Below are positions 8,491 through 15,738 of a stretch of 33,414 bases of DNA, in pieces. The stretch lies in assembly GCA_904420215.1 (NCBI GenBank), contig CAJFUR010000184.1:1-33414 (forward strand), read 5' to 3'. Numbering within the stretch: the stretch's first letter is position 1; the number at the start of each line of letters is the position of its first letter. A program made the position numbers and the translations under genes. The notes under the pieces were generated by a model. The model did not search any database. It was not told the DNA's origin and saw nothing but the letters and a program-made list of their open reading frames with translations. Source of the DNA: an uncultured Eggerthellaceae bacterium. Lineage in GTDB: Bacteria; Actinomycetota; Coriobacteriia; Coriobacteriales; Eggerthellaceae.

Positions 8491-10308
8491 ATGGCGACGA
8501 TAGGCATCGACTTGGGAACCACGAACAGCTGCATGGCCACGGTGGAGGGCGGCAAGACCGTGGTCATCCCCAATGCGGAAGGCGAGCGCACCACGCCCAG
8601 CGTGGTGGCGTTCTCGAAGGACGGCGAGCGCCTGGTGGGCAACGTGGCGTGCCGGCAGGCGGCCATGAACGCGGGCCGCACGTTCGCCTCCGTGAAGCGC
8701 CACATGGGCACCGACTGGCGCGCGGACGTGGACGGCAAGCGGTACACGCCGCAGGAGCTTTCGGCCATGGTCCTGCGCAAGATGCGCCAAGACGCCGAGG
8801 CGTACCTGGGCACCAGCGTTACTGACGCCGTCATCACCGTGCCCGCCTACTTCAACGACATGCAGCGGCAGGCCACCAAGGACGCCGGGCGCATCGCGGG
8901 CCTGAACGTGCTGCGCATCATCAACGAGCCCACGGCTGCCGCGCTGGCCTATGGGTTGGACAACGGCACGCCGCAGAAGGTAATGGTGTACGACTTGGGC
9001 GGCGGCACGTTCGACGTGTCCATCATCGAGATAGGCGAGGGCGTCATCGAGGTGCTGGCCACGGCGGGCGACAACCACTTGGGCGGCGACGACTTCGACG
9101 AGCGCGTGGCCGACCACCTGCTGCAGGAGTTCAAACGCGCAAGCGGCGTGGACGTGCGGCACGACCCGGCGGCCCTGCAGCGCGTGCGCGAGGCCGCCCG
9201 CGAGGCGAAGCGCGACCTTTCGGCCATGGCCAGCACGCGCGTGAACCTGCCGTTTCTGGCGCAGGGTTCCGCCGGCCCCGTGCACCTGGACGTGGAGCTG
9301 ACGCGCTCGGCGTTCGAGAACATGACGCGCGACTTGGTGGAGCGCACCACCGGCCCGGTGCAGCAGGCGCTCATGGATGCGGGCATCGCCGCGTCGGAGT
9401 TGGGACAGGTGCTGCTGGTGGGCGGCTCCACGCGCATGCCCGCCGTGCAGGCGCACGTGCGTGCGCTCACCGGCAAGGAACCATCCTCGTCCATCAATCC
9501 CGACGAGTGCGTGGCGGCCGGCGCCGCCGTGCAGGGCTCCACGCTGTCGAACGCGTCCCTGGGCATTGTGCCGGCAGGCGGCGACATCCTGCTTCTGGAC
9601 GTTATTCCCCTGAGCCTTTCCATCGAGACGGTGGGCGGCGTAGCCACGCGGCTCATCGAGCGCAACACCACGCTGCCGGTGCATTACTCGCAGGTGTTCT
9701 CCACGGCGGCGGCGTTCCAAACCAGCGTGGAGGTGCGCGTGCTGCAGGGCGAGCGCCCCATGGCGGCAGACAACAAGGTCATCGGCAACTTCCGCCTGAA
9801 GGGCATCAAGCGCGCGCCTGCCGGCGTGCCGCAGATAGAAGTCACGTTCGACATCGACGCCAACGGCATCCTCACGGTGTCGGCGAAGGACCTGGACACC
9901 GGAAAAGAGCAGTCCATCACCATCACGGACACCGAGCGCATGTCCGATGCCGAAATAGAGGCGGCCATCCGCGATGCCGAGCAGTACGCCGCGCAGGATC
10001 AGCTGCGCCGCGACGACCTCGCCGTGCGCGAGGAGGCGCAGCGGCTGCTGGCCGACGTGGACCGGGCGCTCGGCACGGCGGGCAAGCAGCTGGACAAGGA
10101 GGAGAAGAAGGCCATCAAGGCCGACGAGGCCGCGTTGCGCAAGCTGCTGGACGCACGCCCCGCACGTCCCATTTTCGGGAAGAAGGGCAAGGACGTCGCG
10201 CAGGATGCGTCTGCCGCGGCGGGAAGCGACACGGCGGCCCTGCGCGCGGCGATGGAGCGCCTGCGGCAGTCGAGTGCACACGCGCGCGACGTGGCCGACG
10301 CGCAGTAG
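8491..10308 (+). CDS. dnaK: Hsp70 chaperone (DnaK paralogue)
   Basis: The 605-residue protein has a complete ATPase domain: GIDLGTTNS at residue 5, the catalytic lysine region [30 protein letters not shown] and [11 protein letters not shown] linker with [16 protein letters not shown], a substrate-binding domain and a shortened helical lid follow. Hsp70s fold proteins in ATP cycles driven by J proteins. The C-terminus ends ARDVADAQ without the acidic tail of housekeeping DnaK. No grpE is adjacent, so this is probably a second, dedicated Hsp70 working with the J protein just upstream. The start has a clear GGAAGGAG six bases before ATG 8491. Confidence 0.93.
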   Translation: MATIGIDLGTTNSCMATVEGGKTVVIPNAEGERTTPSVVAFSKDGERLVGNVACRQAAMNAGRTFASVKRHMGTDWRADVDGKRYTPQELSAMVLRKMRQDAEAYLGTSVTDAVITVPAYFNDMQRQATKDAGRIAGLNVLRIINEPTAAALAYGLDNGTPQKVMVYDLGGGTFDVSIIEIGEGVIEVLATAGDNHLGGDDFDERVADHLLQEFKRASGVDVRHDPAALQRVREAAREAKRDLSAMASTRVNLPFLAQGSAGPVHLDVELTRSAFENMTRDLVERTTGPVQQALMDAGIAASELGQVLLVGGSTRMPAVQAHVRALTGKEPSSSINPDECVAAGAAVQGSTLSNASLGIVPAGGDILLLDVIPLSLSIETVGGVATRLIERNTTLPVHYSQVFSTAAAFQTSVEVRVLQGERPMAADNKVIGNFRLKGIKRAPAGVPQIEVTFDIDANGILTVSAKDLDTGKEQSITITDTERMSDAEIEAAIRDAEQYAAQDQLRRDDLAVREEAQRLLADVDRALGTAGKQLDKEEKKAIKADEAALRKLLDARPARPIFGKKGKDVAQDASAAAGSDTAALRAAMERLRQSSAHARDVADAQ

Positions 10309-10682
10309 GCGCCCGGCGTCTGATGGCGAGCCGCACCCTGTGCGGCGGCAAGGGCCTGACGCGGACGTCCGGAGGCATGCTGCGCATGCGTCAGGCGGCG
10401 AGCCGCGTCCCGCAACCTGCAGCCCGCAAGCCGCAGGCGCCTCGCGGCATTCGCCGCCTTCCGATAGGCTTCTGGCGGCGAGCCGCGGGTGTTTGGCGGC
10501 CCGCGGCTCGCCGCCCGCAAGCCGCGCCCTGCAGGTGCTGTGTGCCGGATGTCCTGCCGCCTGCTTGTTGCCCGAACCGTTCCGGATCAAAAGATAGTTG
10601 AAGCTTGCCCCGCTCTGGAGGAATGTCCTCGGCGCGCAATATAATCTTGCATAAGAGAGTGCCATAGGGGAGCGAGACGGAT
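10309..10682. other. Intergenic region rich in GC palindromes; LysR-gene promoter at its end
   Basis: I see no gene. The core GGCGAGCCGC appears at 10325-10334, 10397-10406 and 10477-10486, with an inverted copy at 10504-10513. CCTGACGC (10355-10362) is mirrored by GCGTCAGG (10388-10395). Near the right end the composition drops in GC, and TATAAT at 10640-10645 is a likely -10 for the LysR gene; no -35 match is seen. Confidence 0.5.
10474..10515. repeat. Perfect 16-bp inverted repeat (strong hairpin)
   Basis: GGCGGCGAGCCGCGGG at 10474-10489 is perfectly complementary to 10500-10515, with a ten-base loop. There is no T-run on either side, so it is not a textbook terminator, though it could end or slow transcription from the Hsp70 operon. 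The same core is scattered through the surrounding 200 bases, which suggests a REP-like palindromic repeat. Confidence 0.7.
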
Positions 10683-11597
10683 TTGAACATCAAGCAAATC
10701 AAGTACTTCGTCGCGGCGGCGCGGCACAAAAGCCTGTCGGCTGCCGCGAAGAACCAGTACGTGACGGTGCAGGCGGTGTCGAAGGCCATCGCGGATCTGG
10801 AGCACGAACTGGGGTCGTCCCTGTTCGTGCGGGAAAGCCGCGGCGTGAAGCTCACCCCGTTCGGGTCGCGGTTCGTTCAGAAAGCCGAAAAGGTCCTCGA
10901 AGAATTTGCCGAACTGGAGGCGTTCGCCCAGGGCTCCGCCGCGAAGAAAGCCAGGCCGCCGCTCGATCTCATGCTGTGCGTGCCGGCGTTCTACACGACC
11001 GAGAAGGCATGCCGCAGCATCAAACGCTTCCTGGAAAAGCACCTCAACGTGGAGGCTTCCGTTGTCTTGGGCAACAGCCACGCCTGTCATCAGGCATTGG
11101 AGCAGAACTCCATCGACGCGTTCATTTCCGTGGGAGCAGTTGCGGAGGCGGGCATCGAGTGCATGCCCGTGGGCACGGTGTGTCCCGGCGTCATCATGCT
11201 GCGCAACCATCCCTACGTGAAGAAAGACGCCATCAGCCTGGAGGACATGAAGAAGTACCCCTTCAACGTGTCGCGCAAGTTCGACTACTTCTATGAAGCC
11301 GTGACGAAGGGATTCGAGGGCAATCCTGATTTTCCTCCCATTGAACCGGCCGACGAGAACACCAAGTCCATGCTGGCATTCTTCCTGCGGGGCGGCATGA
11401 CGGCGTGCCCGTGCATTGCGTCTTTGGGCGAGCTGTTCCCCGGAACCGTCATGCGGCCTTTTGCTCTCGAGCATTCGCTCGCCATTCCCATCTGCCTGAA
11501 CTTCGCCGCGGGGCGCAAAACCGCGTCACTCGTCTCGCTCGAGCGCCTGTTGCGCAACGACTTGTTCATGTTCAGCTTCGGCAACGGCGCCGACTAG
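10683..11597 (+). CDS. LysR-family transcriptional regulator
   Basis: The 304-residue protein has the LysR N-terminal winged helix: NIKQIKYFVAAARHKSLSAA, then AVSKAIADLEHELGSSLFVR and a short linker helix. It is followed by an effector-binding domain from about residue 95. Family members bind a small ligand and usually control their own promoter or a divergent gene. The start is TTG 10683, preceded by AGGGGAG about ten bases upstream; no in-frame ATG gives a complete first helix. The usual divergent target is missing, because the upstream gene is Hsp70 on the same strand. Its target and ligand cannot be inferred from context. Confidence 0.88.
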   Translation: MNIKQIKYFVAAARHKSLSAAAKNQYVTVQAVSKAIADLEHELGSSLFVRESRGVKLTPFGSRFVQKAEKVLEEFAELEAFAQGSAAKKARPPLDLMLCVPAFYTTEKACRSIKRFLEKHLNVEASVVLGNSHACHQALEQNSIDAFISVGAVAEAGIECMPVGTVCPGVIMLRNHPYVKKDAISLEDMKKYPFNVSRKFDYFYEAVTKGFEGNPDFPPIEPADENTKSMLAFFLRGGMTACPCIASLGELFPGTVMRPFALEHSLAIPICLNFAAGRKTASLVSLERLLRNDLFMFSFGNGAD

Positions 11598-11853
11598 CGG
11601 GTTGCCGAAGCTGGGAAGCGCGTGGCCGTTTGCAGGGCGGTCGCGCGCGGACAACCAAGCGCGCTTGCGAAAGTGGCACGGGATTTCGATAGTGGTCATC
11701 GCTTTGCACGAAAACCGTTGTCGGGTGCCATGGAGCACTGGGTGGTGCTCGAAATGTGAACGCGCGATCAGGGAAAACCGTGGGATGGCGTTGTTTGGAG
11801 GTGGGGTTCCTGCACGAAAACCGCAATCCAATGCCACATTTGGGGCTGCAAAG

Positions 11854-11905
11854 GAAGGGAGGCATTCCGGCTGGCGCAATGCCTCCGACCGGAATGCCTC
11901 CCTTC
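11854..11905. terminator. Perfect 17-bp stem hairpin, possible bidirectional terminator
   Basis: Bases 11854-11870 are perfectly complementary to 11889-11905 (CCGGAATGCCTCCCTTC), with an 18-base loop. The loop itself contains ATGCCTCC, a copy of part of the right arm, so two mutually exclusive pairings are possible. The T-tract is weak: TTC on the plus strand and CTTCCTTT on the minus strand. Its placement between convergent genes favours termination. Confidence 0.5.
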
Positions 11906-11947
11906 TGCGAATTCCGCCTAGTGCCGCGGCTGATGCAGGTTGCGCCT

Positions 11948-12002
11948 GCCTTGTGCGTTGCGTCAGTCCGCGTGCCGCCTTGTGCGTTGCGCGGACTGAC
12001 GC
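11948..12002. repeat. 15-bp direct repeats interleaved with a 13-bp inverted repeat
   Basis: GCCTTGTGCGTTGCG occurs at 11948-11962 and 11977-11991. Overlapping it, GCGTCAGTCCGCG (11960-11972) is perfectly complementary to 11990-12002, giving a 13-bp stem with a 17-base loop. It lies 38 bases after the stop-side end of the convergent minus-strand gene and could form its terminator. Confidence 0.6.
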
Positions 12003-12039
12003 GCCGTGACCTGATGCGCCTTACTCGGCTGGCGTGCTC

Positions 12040-12513
12040 CTATTCGGTGTAGACGGCGTGGTTCGAGATCTTGATTGCCAGGCCGGCGCACACGATTTGC
12101 AGCACCGCCATGACGGCGTTGCTGACAAGCGAGCTGTACTGCGCCTGCATGACGCCCATCGCGATTCCCACGATGGAGAGGATGGCGCCAATGATGCAGA
12201 TGATTTTGAACAGGCCCAGCTTTCCGGGATGCTTTGCCCCGTGTGCGCCCAGAAGCGCGATGACGAAGTCGATGACGGCCGTCACGATCATGCCGACGCC
12301 CAGCATCTGGGCCGCTTGCGCCGCATCGAGCGCCCGGCCCTCCACGTTGAGCGTCTCGCCGGCCAGCAGGCCGCTTCCGAAGAGCAGCAGCACGCCCAGC
12401 GCTGCCATGATCACGGCGAGTATCATCATGATGGTGCAAATGGTTTTGAGCGCCCTTTGCGGGCCGGACAGCTGCGCGCTTGCCACTTCAATCACATCCT
12501 GTTCCTGTTGCAT
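12040..12513 (-). CDS. Four-helix membrane protein of unknown function
   Basis: The protein has 157 residues with four hydrophobic segments, approximately at residues 22-48, 68-90, 100-120 and 128-150. Short hydrophilic ends contain QQEQDVIEVASAQLSG and NHAVYTE. I do not recognise a domain. It resembles the tetraspan proteins of unknown function that are common in Gram-positive bacteria. The start ATG 12513 has only a weak ribosome site. In the 158 bases upstream a perfect TTGACA on the minus strand (12633-12638) is present, but the nearest -10-like TATGTA (12607-12612) is twenty bases away, so the promoter is tentative. It follows rclA on the same strand and could respond to the same stress. 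Confidence 0.65.
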   Translation of the reverse strand: MQQEQDVIEVASAQLSGPQRALKTICTIMMILAVIMAALGVLLLFGSGLLAGETLNVEGRALDAAQAAQMLGVGMIVTAVIDFVIALLGAHGAKHPGKLGLFKIICIIGAILSIVGIAMGVMQAQYSSLVSNAVMAVLQIVCAGLAIKISNHAVYTE

Positions 12514-12671
12514 GTTCAACTTGGTCCGACTTGACCGTTTCCGTGGCTCGGGGCATGCGGGGCGCAACCGCCCTTCAATGCCTTTTTGCCCACGTTTTAG
12601 CGGCGTTACATAGTGAACGCCCGGCATGCATCTGTCAATGCAATTCAAAAAATGATTGAACGGCGATGGAG

Positions 12672-14045
12672 CTAGGACGCGTCGATGGCGGCAAACAGGT
12701 TGTTGAACGCCTCGGCCATGGTGGGGTGCGTGTAAATGGCGTCGCGCATGACGGTGTAGGGCACCTGCGCGTCCATGGCGAGCTTCGCCAGATTGGCCAG
12801 CTCGGGCGAGTCGGCGCAGAACAGGTGGACGCCCAGAATCTGGCCGGTGTCCGCGTCCACCACGGCTTTCAAAAGGCCGCTCGGCTCGTCGAGGATGCGG
12901 GCGCGGATGACGTTCTCGCCGAGAAGGAGCGCCGTCTTCACGGCATGGCCGGCTTCGCGCGCCTCGCGCTCGGTCATGCCGACGCGCGCGAAGGGCGGCG
13001 TGGTGAAGATGGCGTAGGGCACGGCACCGCGCGAACGGGTGGTGCGGCTGCCGTCGCCCAGCAGGTCGGACGCCACGATGCGGTAGTCGTCGTAGGCGAT
13101 GTAGGTGAACTGCTGCTTGCCGCGCACGTCGCCGAGCGCCCAGACGTTCGGCACGGTGGAGCGCAAGTGGTCGTCGGTGTCCACGCCGCCGCGCTGGGTG
13201 AGATCGACTCCGGACGCCTGTATGTTGAGGCCATCCAAATTGGGGCGGCGCCCCGCAGCAACGAGCACCGCGTCGGCGGGAAGGCGCAGCGTCTCGTTGT
13301 CGCGCTGCGCCACCACAATGGCCTGCGATCCGTCGTCTTCTATGGCGGTGACGCGCACGCCCAGTTCCAGCCGTATGCCGCGGCCCTCCAGGCTTTCGCG
13401 CACTGCCTGGGCGATGTCGCAGTCCTCGCGCGGCAGGAACTCCCGCCCGTCCTGCACCACGGTTACCTGCGAGCCGAAGTTGCAGTACATGGAGGCGAAT
13501 TCCATGCCGATGTAGCCCGCCCCCACAATGACCAGCCGCTCGGGAAGGATGCGCACGTCGATGAGCGTCTCGCTGGTGTGGACGCGCCGCCCGTCGATGC
13601 CGGGGATGTCTGGCATCACGGGGCGCGACCCGGTGGCGATGAACACCGCGTCGGCTTCCACGTCTTCCGGGACGGTGTTGCTTTCGATGTGCAGGAGGTT
13701 CGACGTGACGAACGACGCGGTGCCGTCCACCACGGAAATGTGCGGGTGGTTGGCGAGGCCGTGGTAGTTGTTGACGCGCAGCCACCGGACGAGCCGGTCT
13801 TTGTCGTCGATGGCGGCCTCGTAGCGCTCCTGGCGCTGCTCGGGCGAGCCGCCCAGTGCCTGCGACAGCTCGGAGGCGTGCACCAGCTCCTTGGTGGGGA
13901 TGCAGGCGACGTTCGGACACGTGCCGCCGTACATGTGCTCGGACTGCTCGATCACGCACACCTGCAGCCCGCTGTTCGCGAGGGCGAGCGCAAGTGCCTT
14001 GCCGGCCGTTCCAAAGCCGATGATGACGGCGTCCACGTGCTTCAT
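12672..14045 (-). CDS. rclA: RclA-type hypothiocyanous acid reductase (flavin disulfide reductase)
   Basis: The 457-residue protein is a pyridine nucleotide-disulfide oxidoreductase. It has FAD-binding IIGFGTAGKA, redox-active cysteines C43 and C48 in GGTCPNVACIPTK, NAD(P)-binding IVGAGYIGMEF, the second FAD motif VWALGDV and the C-terminal THPTMAEA catalytic region. From recollection it follows E. coli RclA closely, including IEQSEHMYGGTC, QFTYIAYDDYRIV and FTTPPFARVGMTE, and it keeps the C43/C48 positions. RclA reduces hypothiocyanous acid made by host peroxidases and has been linked to copper and hypochlorous acid resistance. ATG 14045 has AAGGAG seven bases upstream. No RclR-type AraC regulator is next to it; a universal stress gene lies divergently 1 kb away. 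Confidence 0.9.
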   Translation of the reverse strand: MKHVDAVIIGFGTAGKALALALANSGLQVCVIEQSEHMYGGTCPNVACIPTKELVHASELSQALGGSPEQRQERYEAAIDDKDRLVRWLRVNNYHGLANHPHISVVDGTASFVTSNLLHIESNTVPEDVEADAVFIATGSRPVMPDIPGIDGRRVHTSETLIDVRILPERLVIVGAGYIGMEFASMYCNFGSQVTVVQDGREFLPREDCDIAQAVRESLEGRGIRLELGVRVTAIEDDGSQAIVVAQRDNETLRLPADAVLVAAGRRPNLDGLNIQASGVDLTQRGGVDTDDHLRSTVPNVWALGDVRGKQQFTYIAYDDYRIVASDLLGDGSRTTRSRGAVPYAIFTTPPFARVGMTEREAREAGHAVKTALLLGENVIRARILDEPSGLLKAVVDADTGQILGVHLFCADSPELANLAKLAMDAQVPYTVMRDAIYTHPTMAEAFNNLFAAIDAS

Positions 14046-14619
14046 GGGTGGCTCCTTCTTCCGGGTTCGGTTGTTTCGCTGGGCAGAGGCACGGGTGTGC
14101 CGCGCGGACGCGGCCGCGCCATGCAGGTGCGGGCGCGCCATGCCGACGCGGCACGGGCGAGCAGGGCTTCCTGGTCGTCTGTGGCCGCCCACGCGGGATG
14201 TGCCGCGTGCGCACGGGCGCGCGCGGTGCGGGCATCGTGCGTGCATGGCGCGCGGGTGCAGCGTGCGGGTGCGGCACGGATGCGGGTGCGCTACGTTCAC
14301 GCGGGCATCGTGCGGGTGCGGCCTTCGCGGTATCCCGTGCCATGGTAGCCCGCCACTCGGGCGCTCGGATGGCGCGGCCGGCCTTCGTTGCCGCGCCTGC
14401 GCCCGATGTTCACGGAACCGTAGGACTTGCAGGTCGTGCGGCGGGTCTGCGGGCGCGGGGCGAGGGGCGTGCCGGAGCAGGGCGCGGGGCGTGCCGGAGC
14501 GGGATGCGGGGCGGCGGGCGAGGAGTGCGGATGCGCGTTGGGGAGAAACGCACGGATGGCGGCACGCGGGGGATCGGCGCGCAGGCTGTGGGCGAGTCGT
14601 GCAGGCCGCAGGTGGTGCG

Positions 14620-14771
14620 GGCGTTTCTGCCACTTTTTTCGACGATTCCTGCATGTATCGAGGGTTTTGGTTGGCCGGAAACTCCGCGTGTCCGAAAAAA
14701 GGCCAGATCGGAATTTTCACAAGGCGCATCTGTGCGCGGTCGATGTCGAAAATCGGCGAAAATGTGCCACT
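14620..14771. other. AT-richer structured intergenic island, candidate RNA or repeat element
   Basis: This roughly 150-base segment begins and ends near GCCACT (14629-14634 and 14766-14771). TTTTCGAC (14636-14643) is complementary to GTCGAAAA (14745-14752). Inside lies a small hairpin GCGCA-TCTG-TGCGC (14724-14737), and GGCCGGA pairs partly with TCCG and GGCC around an A-run. The composition differs from the flanking repeats. It may be a non-coding RNA, a leader for one flanking gene, or a short repetitive element. Confidence 0.35.
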
Positions 14772-14979
14772 ACGCTTCGAGCGCGGACGCGAAACGCGCG
14801 AATTGCGGCGGGCGGTGGTGGGTTGTGGGGCACGACTCGTGCGAGGCGCACGGGCGGGGTACACGCTGCGCGGCTGCGACAGAGATGAGGGCGCTCCATG
14901 CGGTCGTGGCCGCGGGCATCGTGCGGGCGCGGCTTGCGAGACGCGTGCCGTGCGGCGCGTTTTGATGCAATCTCGTAGG

Positions 14980-15007
14980 TTCGAATTCGAGTTCGAGCGT
15001 TTATACT
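14980..15007 (+). promoter_or_regulatory. Promoter of the universal stress gene with three TTCGA repeats
   Basis: A good -10, TATACT at 15002-15007, lies 65 bases before the start codon. Where a -35 should be, TTCGA occurs three times at six-base intervals (14980-14984, 14986-14990, 14992-14996), and TCGAATTCGA at 14981-14990 is a perfect palindrome. This looks like an operator replacing a consensus -35; the binding protein is unknown. Confidence 0.5.
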
Positions 15008-15071
15008 GGTAGTGCCGCAAGATGTGGTTTGCAAAGGGCCTCGGCAGGCGAAATGGGCGAAAGGAGAGGTT

Positions 15072-15500
15072 ATGGCCATCGACAATGTGCTGGTAGCCGT
15101 TGACAACTCTGAAGGATCGCGCAAGGCCATCGACCTTGCCGCCAGCATCGTCGCCCTGAACCCGGCGGCGCATGCAGACGTGGCCTATGTGGTGAACATC
15201 CCCCTGCTGAGCGATTCCCAAATGGCCAATTTCAAGGACATTCTCGACATGATGATGGAGGATGGCAGGCAGCTGCTACAGGAGGCCATCGACGGCATGG
15301 GAGAAGTGGCCGACCGCGCCGACGCCCTGCTGCTGACGGGCGTGAGTCCCGCGAACGAGCTGATCAAGCTCATAGAACAGCGCGGCTACGACCTGGTGGT
15401 GATTGGCAGCCGGGGGTTGAGCGGGGTGCAGGAATACCTGGGCAGCGTGAGCCACAAGGTGCTGCACGGCTCCACCGCGCCCGTGCTCGTTGCGAAGTAG
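15072..15500 (+). CDS. Universal stress protein (UspA family)
   Basis: The 142-residue single-domain Usp protein starts with VLVAVDNSEGSRKAI. It ends with the nucleotide-loop segment VIGSRGLSGVQEYLGSVSH and STAPVLVAK, where the GxxG...GS pattern indicates an ATP-binding Usp. The spacing between the second glycine and GS is one residue shorter than in the textbook motif. Usp proteins help cells survive starvation, redox and acid stress by unclear mechanisms. ATG 15072 follows AAAGGAGAGG by a normal distance; an upstream GTG at 15012 lacks support. It has its own promoter at 15002-15007. Confidence 0.9.
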   Translation: MAIDNVLVAVDNSEGSRKAIDLAASIVALNPAAHADVAYVVNIPLLSDSQMANFKDILDMMMEDGRQLLQEAIDGMGEVADRADALLLTGVSPANELIKLIEQRGYDLVVIGSRGLSGVQEYLGSVSHKVLHGSTAPVLVAK

Positions 15501-15738
15501 CGGGCGCACGGGTCAGCTGCTGCGGCGCCTGGCGGGCGCGCGGGCCGGCCTCGGGGATGCTTGGCGGGCGTGTGGGCCGACCTTCGGCTGCGCTTGGCGG
15601 GCGCACGGACGCGCGGCGGGCAAGCCGGGGCGTTCTGTGCGATGGCGTCGCTTGCGCGTGCGATATGTGGCATGGGTGCGGTTCCCTCGGCGCAGCAGGG
15701 TGAACGGGCATTGAACGAGAGAGAGGGCTTCGAAGGTC

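Larger units (their letters stand above)
11598..12039. other. Convergent intergenic region with repeats and hairpins
   Basis: This 442-base stretch is lower in GC than its neighbours, and I see no gene in it. It contains a 13-base direct repeat TGCACGAAAACCG at 11705-11717 and 11811-11823. Each copy is followed after eight bases by TGCCA (11726-11730 and 11832-11836). The hairpin at 11854-11905 and the repeats at 11948-12002 fill the rest. It separates the LysR gene from the convergent small membrane protein gene and may serve both as terminator. Confidence 0.5.
14046..15071. other. 1-kb non-coding region between rclA and the universal stress gene
   Basis: I see no believable gene; the open frames on both strands are Arg/Gly/Ala-rich and start without ribosome sites. 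The left part is a jumble of GCGGGTGCG-like repeats. A 15-base repeat, GGGGCGTGCCGGAGC, occurs at 14464-14478 and 14486-14500. A string beginning GCGGGCATCGTGCGGG occurs near 14301 and again near 14914. The middle (14620-14771) is an AT-richer island described separately, and the right end carries the promoter of the stress gene. Confidence 0.5.

Noticed and set aside
8491-10308. Asparagine in place of the E. coli DnaK Thr199 ([11 protein letters not shown])
   Set aside because: Asparagine at this position is, to my knowledge, usual in Gram-positive Hsp70 proteins, so it does not indicate an inactive chaperone.
8488-10665. A minus-strand open frame of 725 codons opposite the Hsp70 gene
   Set aside because: It is the antisense shadow of the conserved Hsp70 gene and has no domain of its own.
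11602-12009. A 135-codon plus-strand frame after the LysR gene
   Set aside because: It runs through two perfect hairpins and direct repeats and shows no family similarity; the region is better read as non-coding.
14048-14965. Long Arg/Gly/Ala-rich open frames in the 1-kb region before the universal stress gene
   Set aside because: They lack ribosome sites and recognisable domains, cross repeat sequences and exist in several frames on both strands, as expected from GC-rich non-coding DNA.
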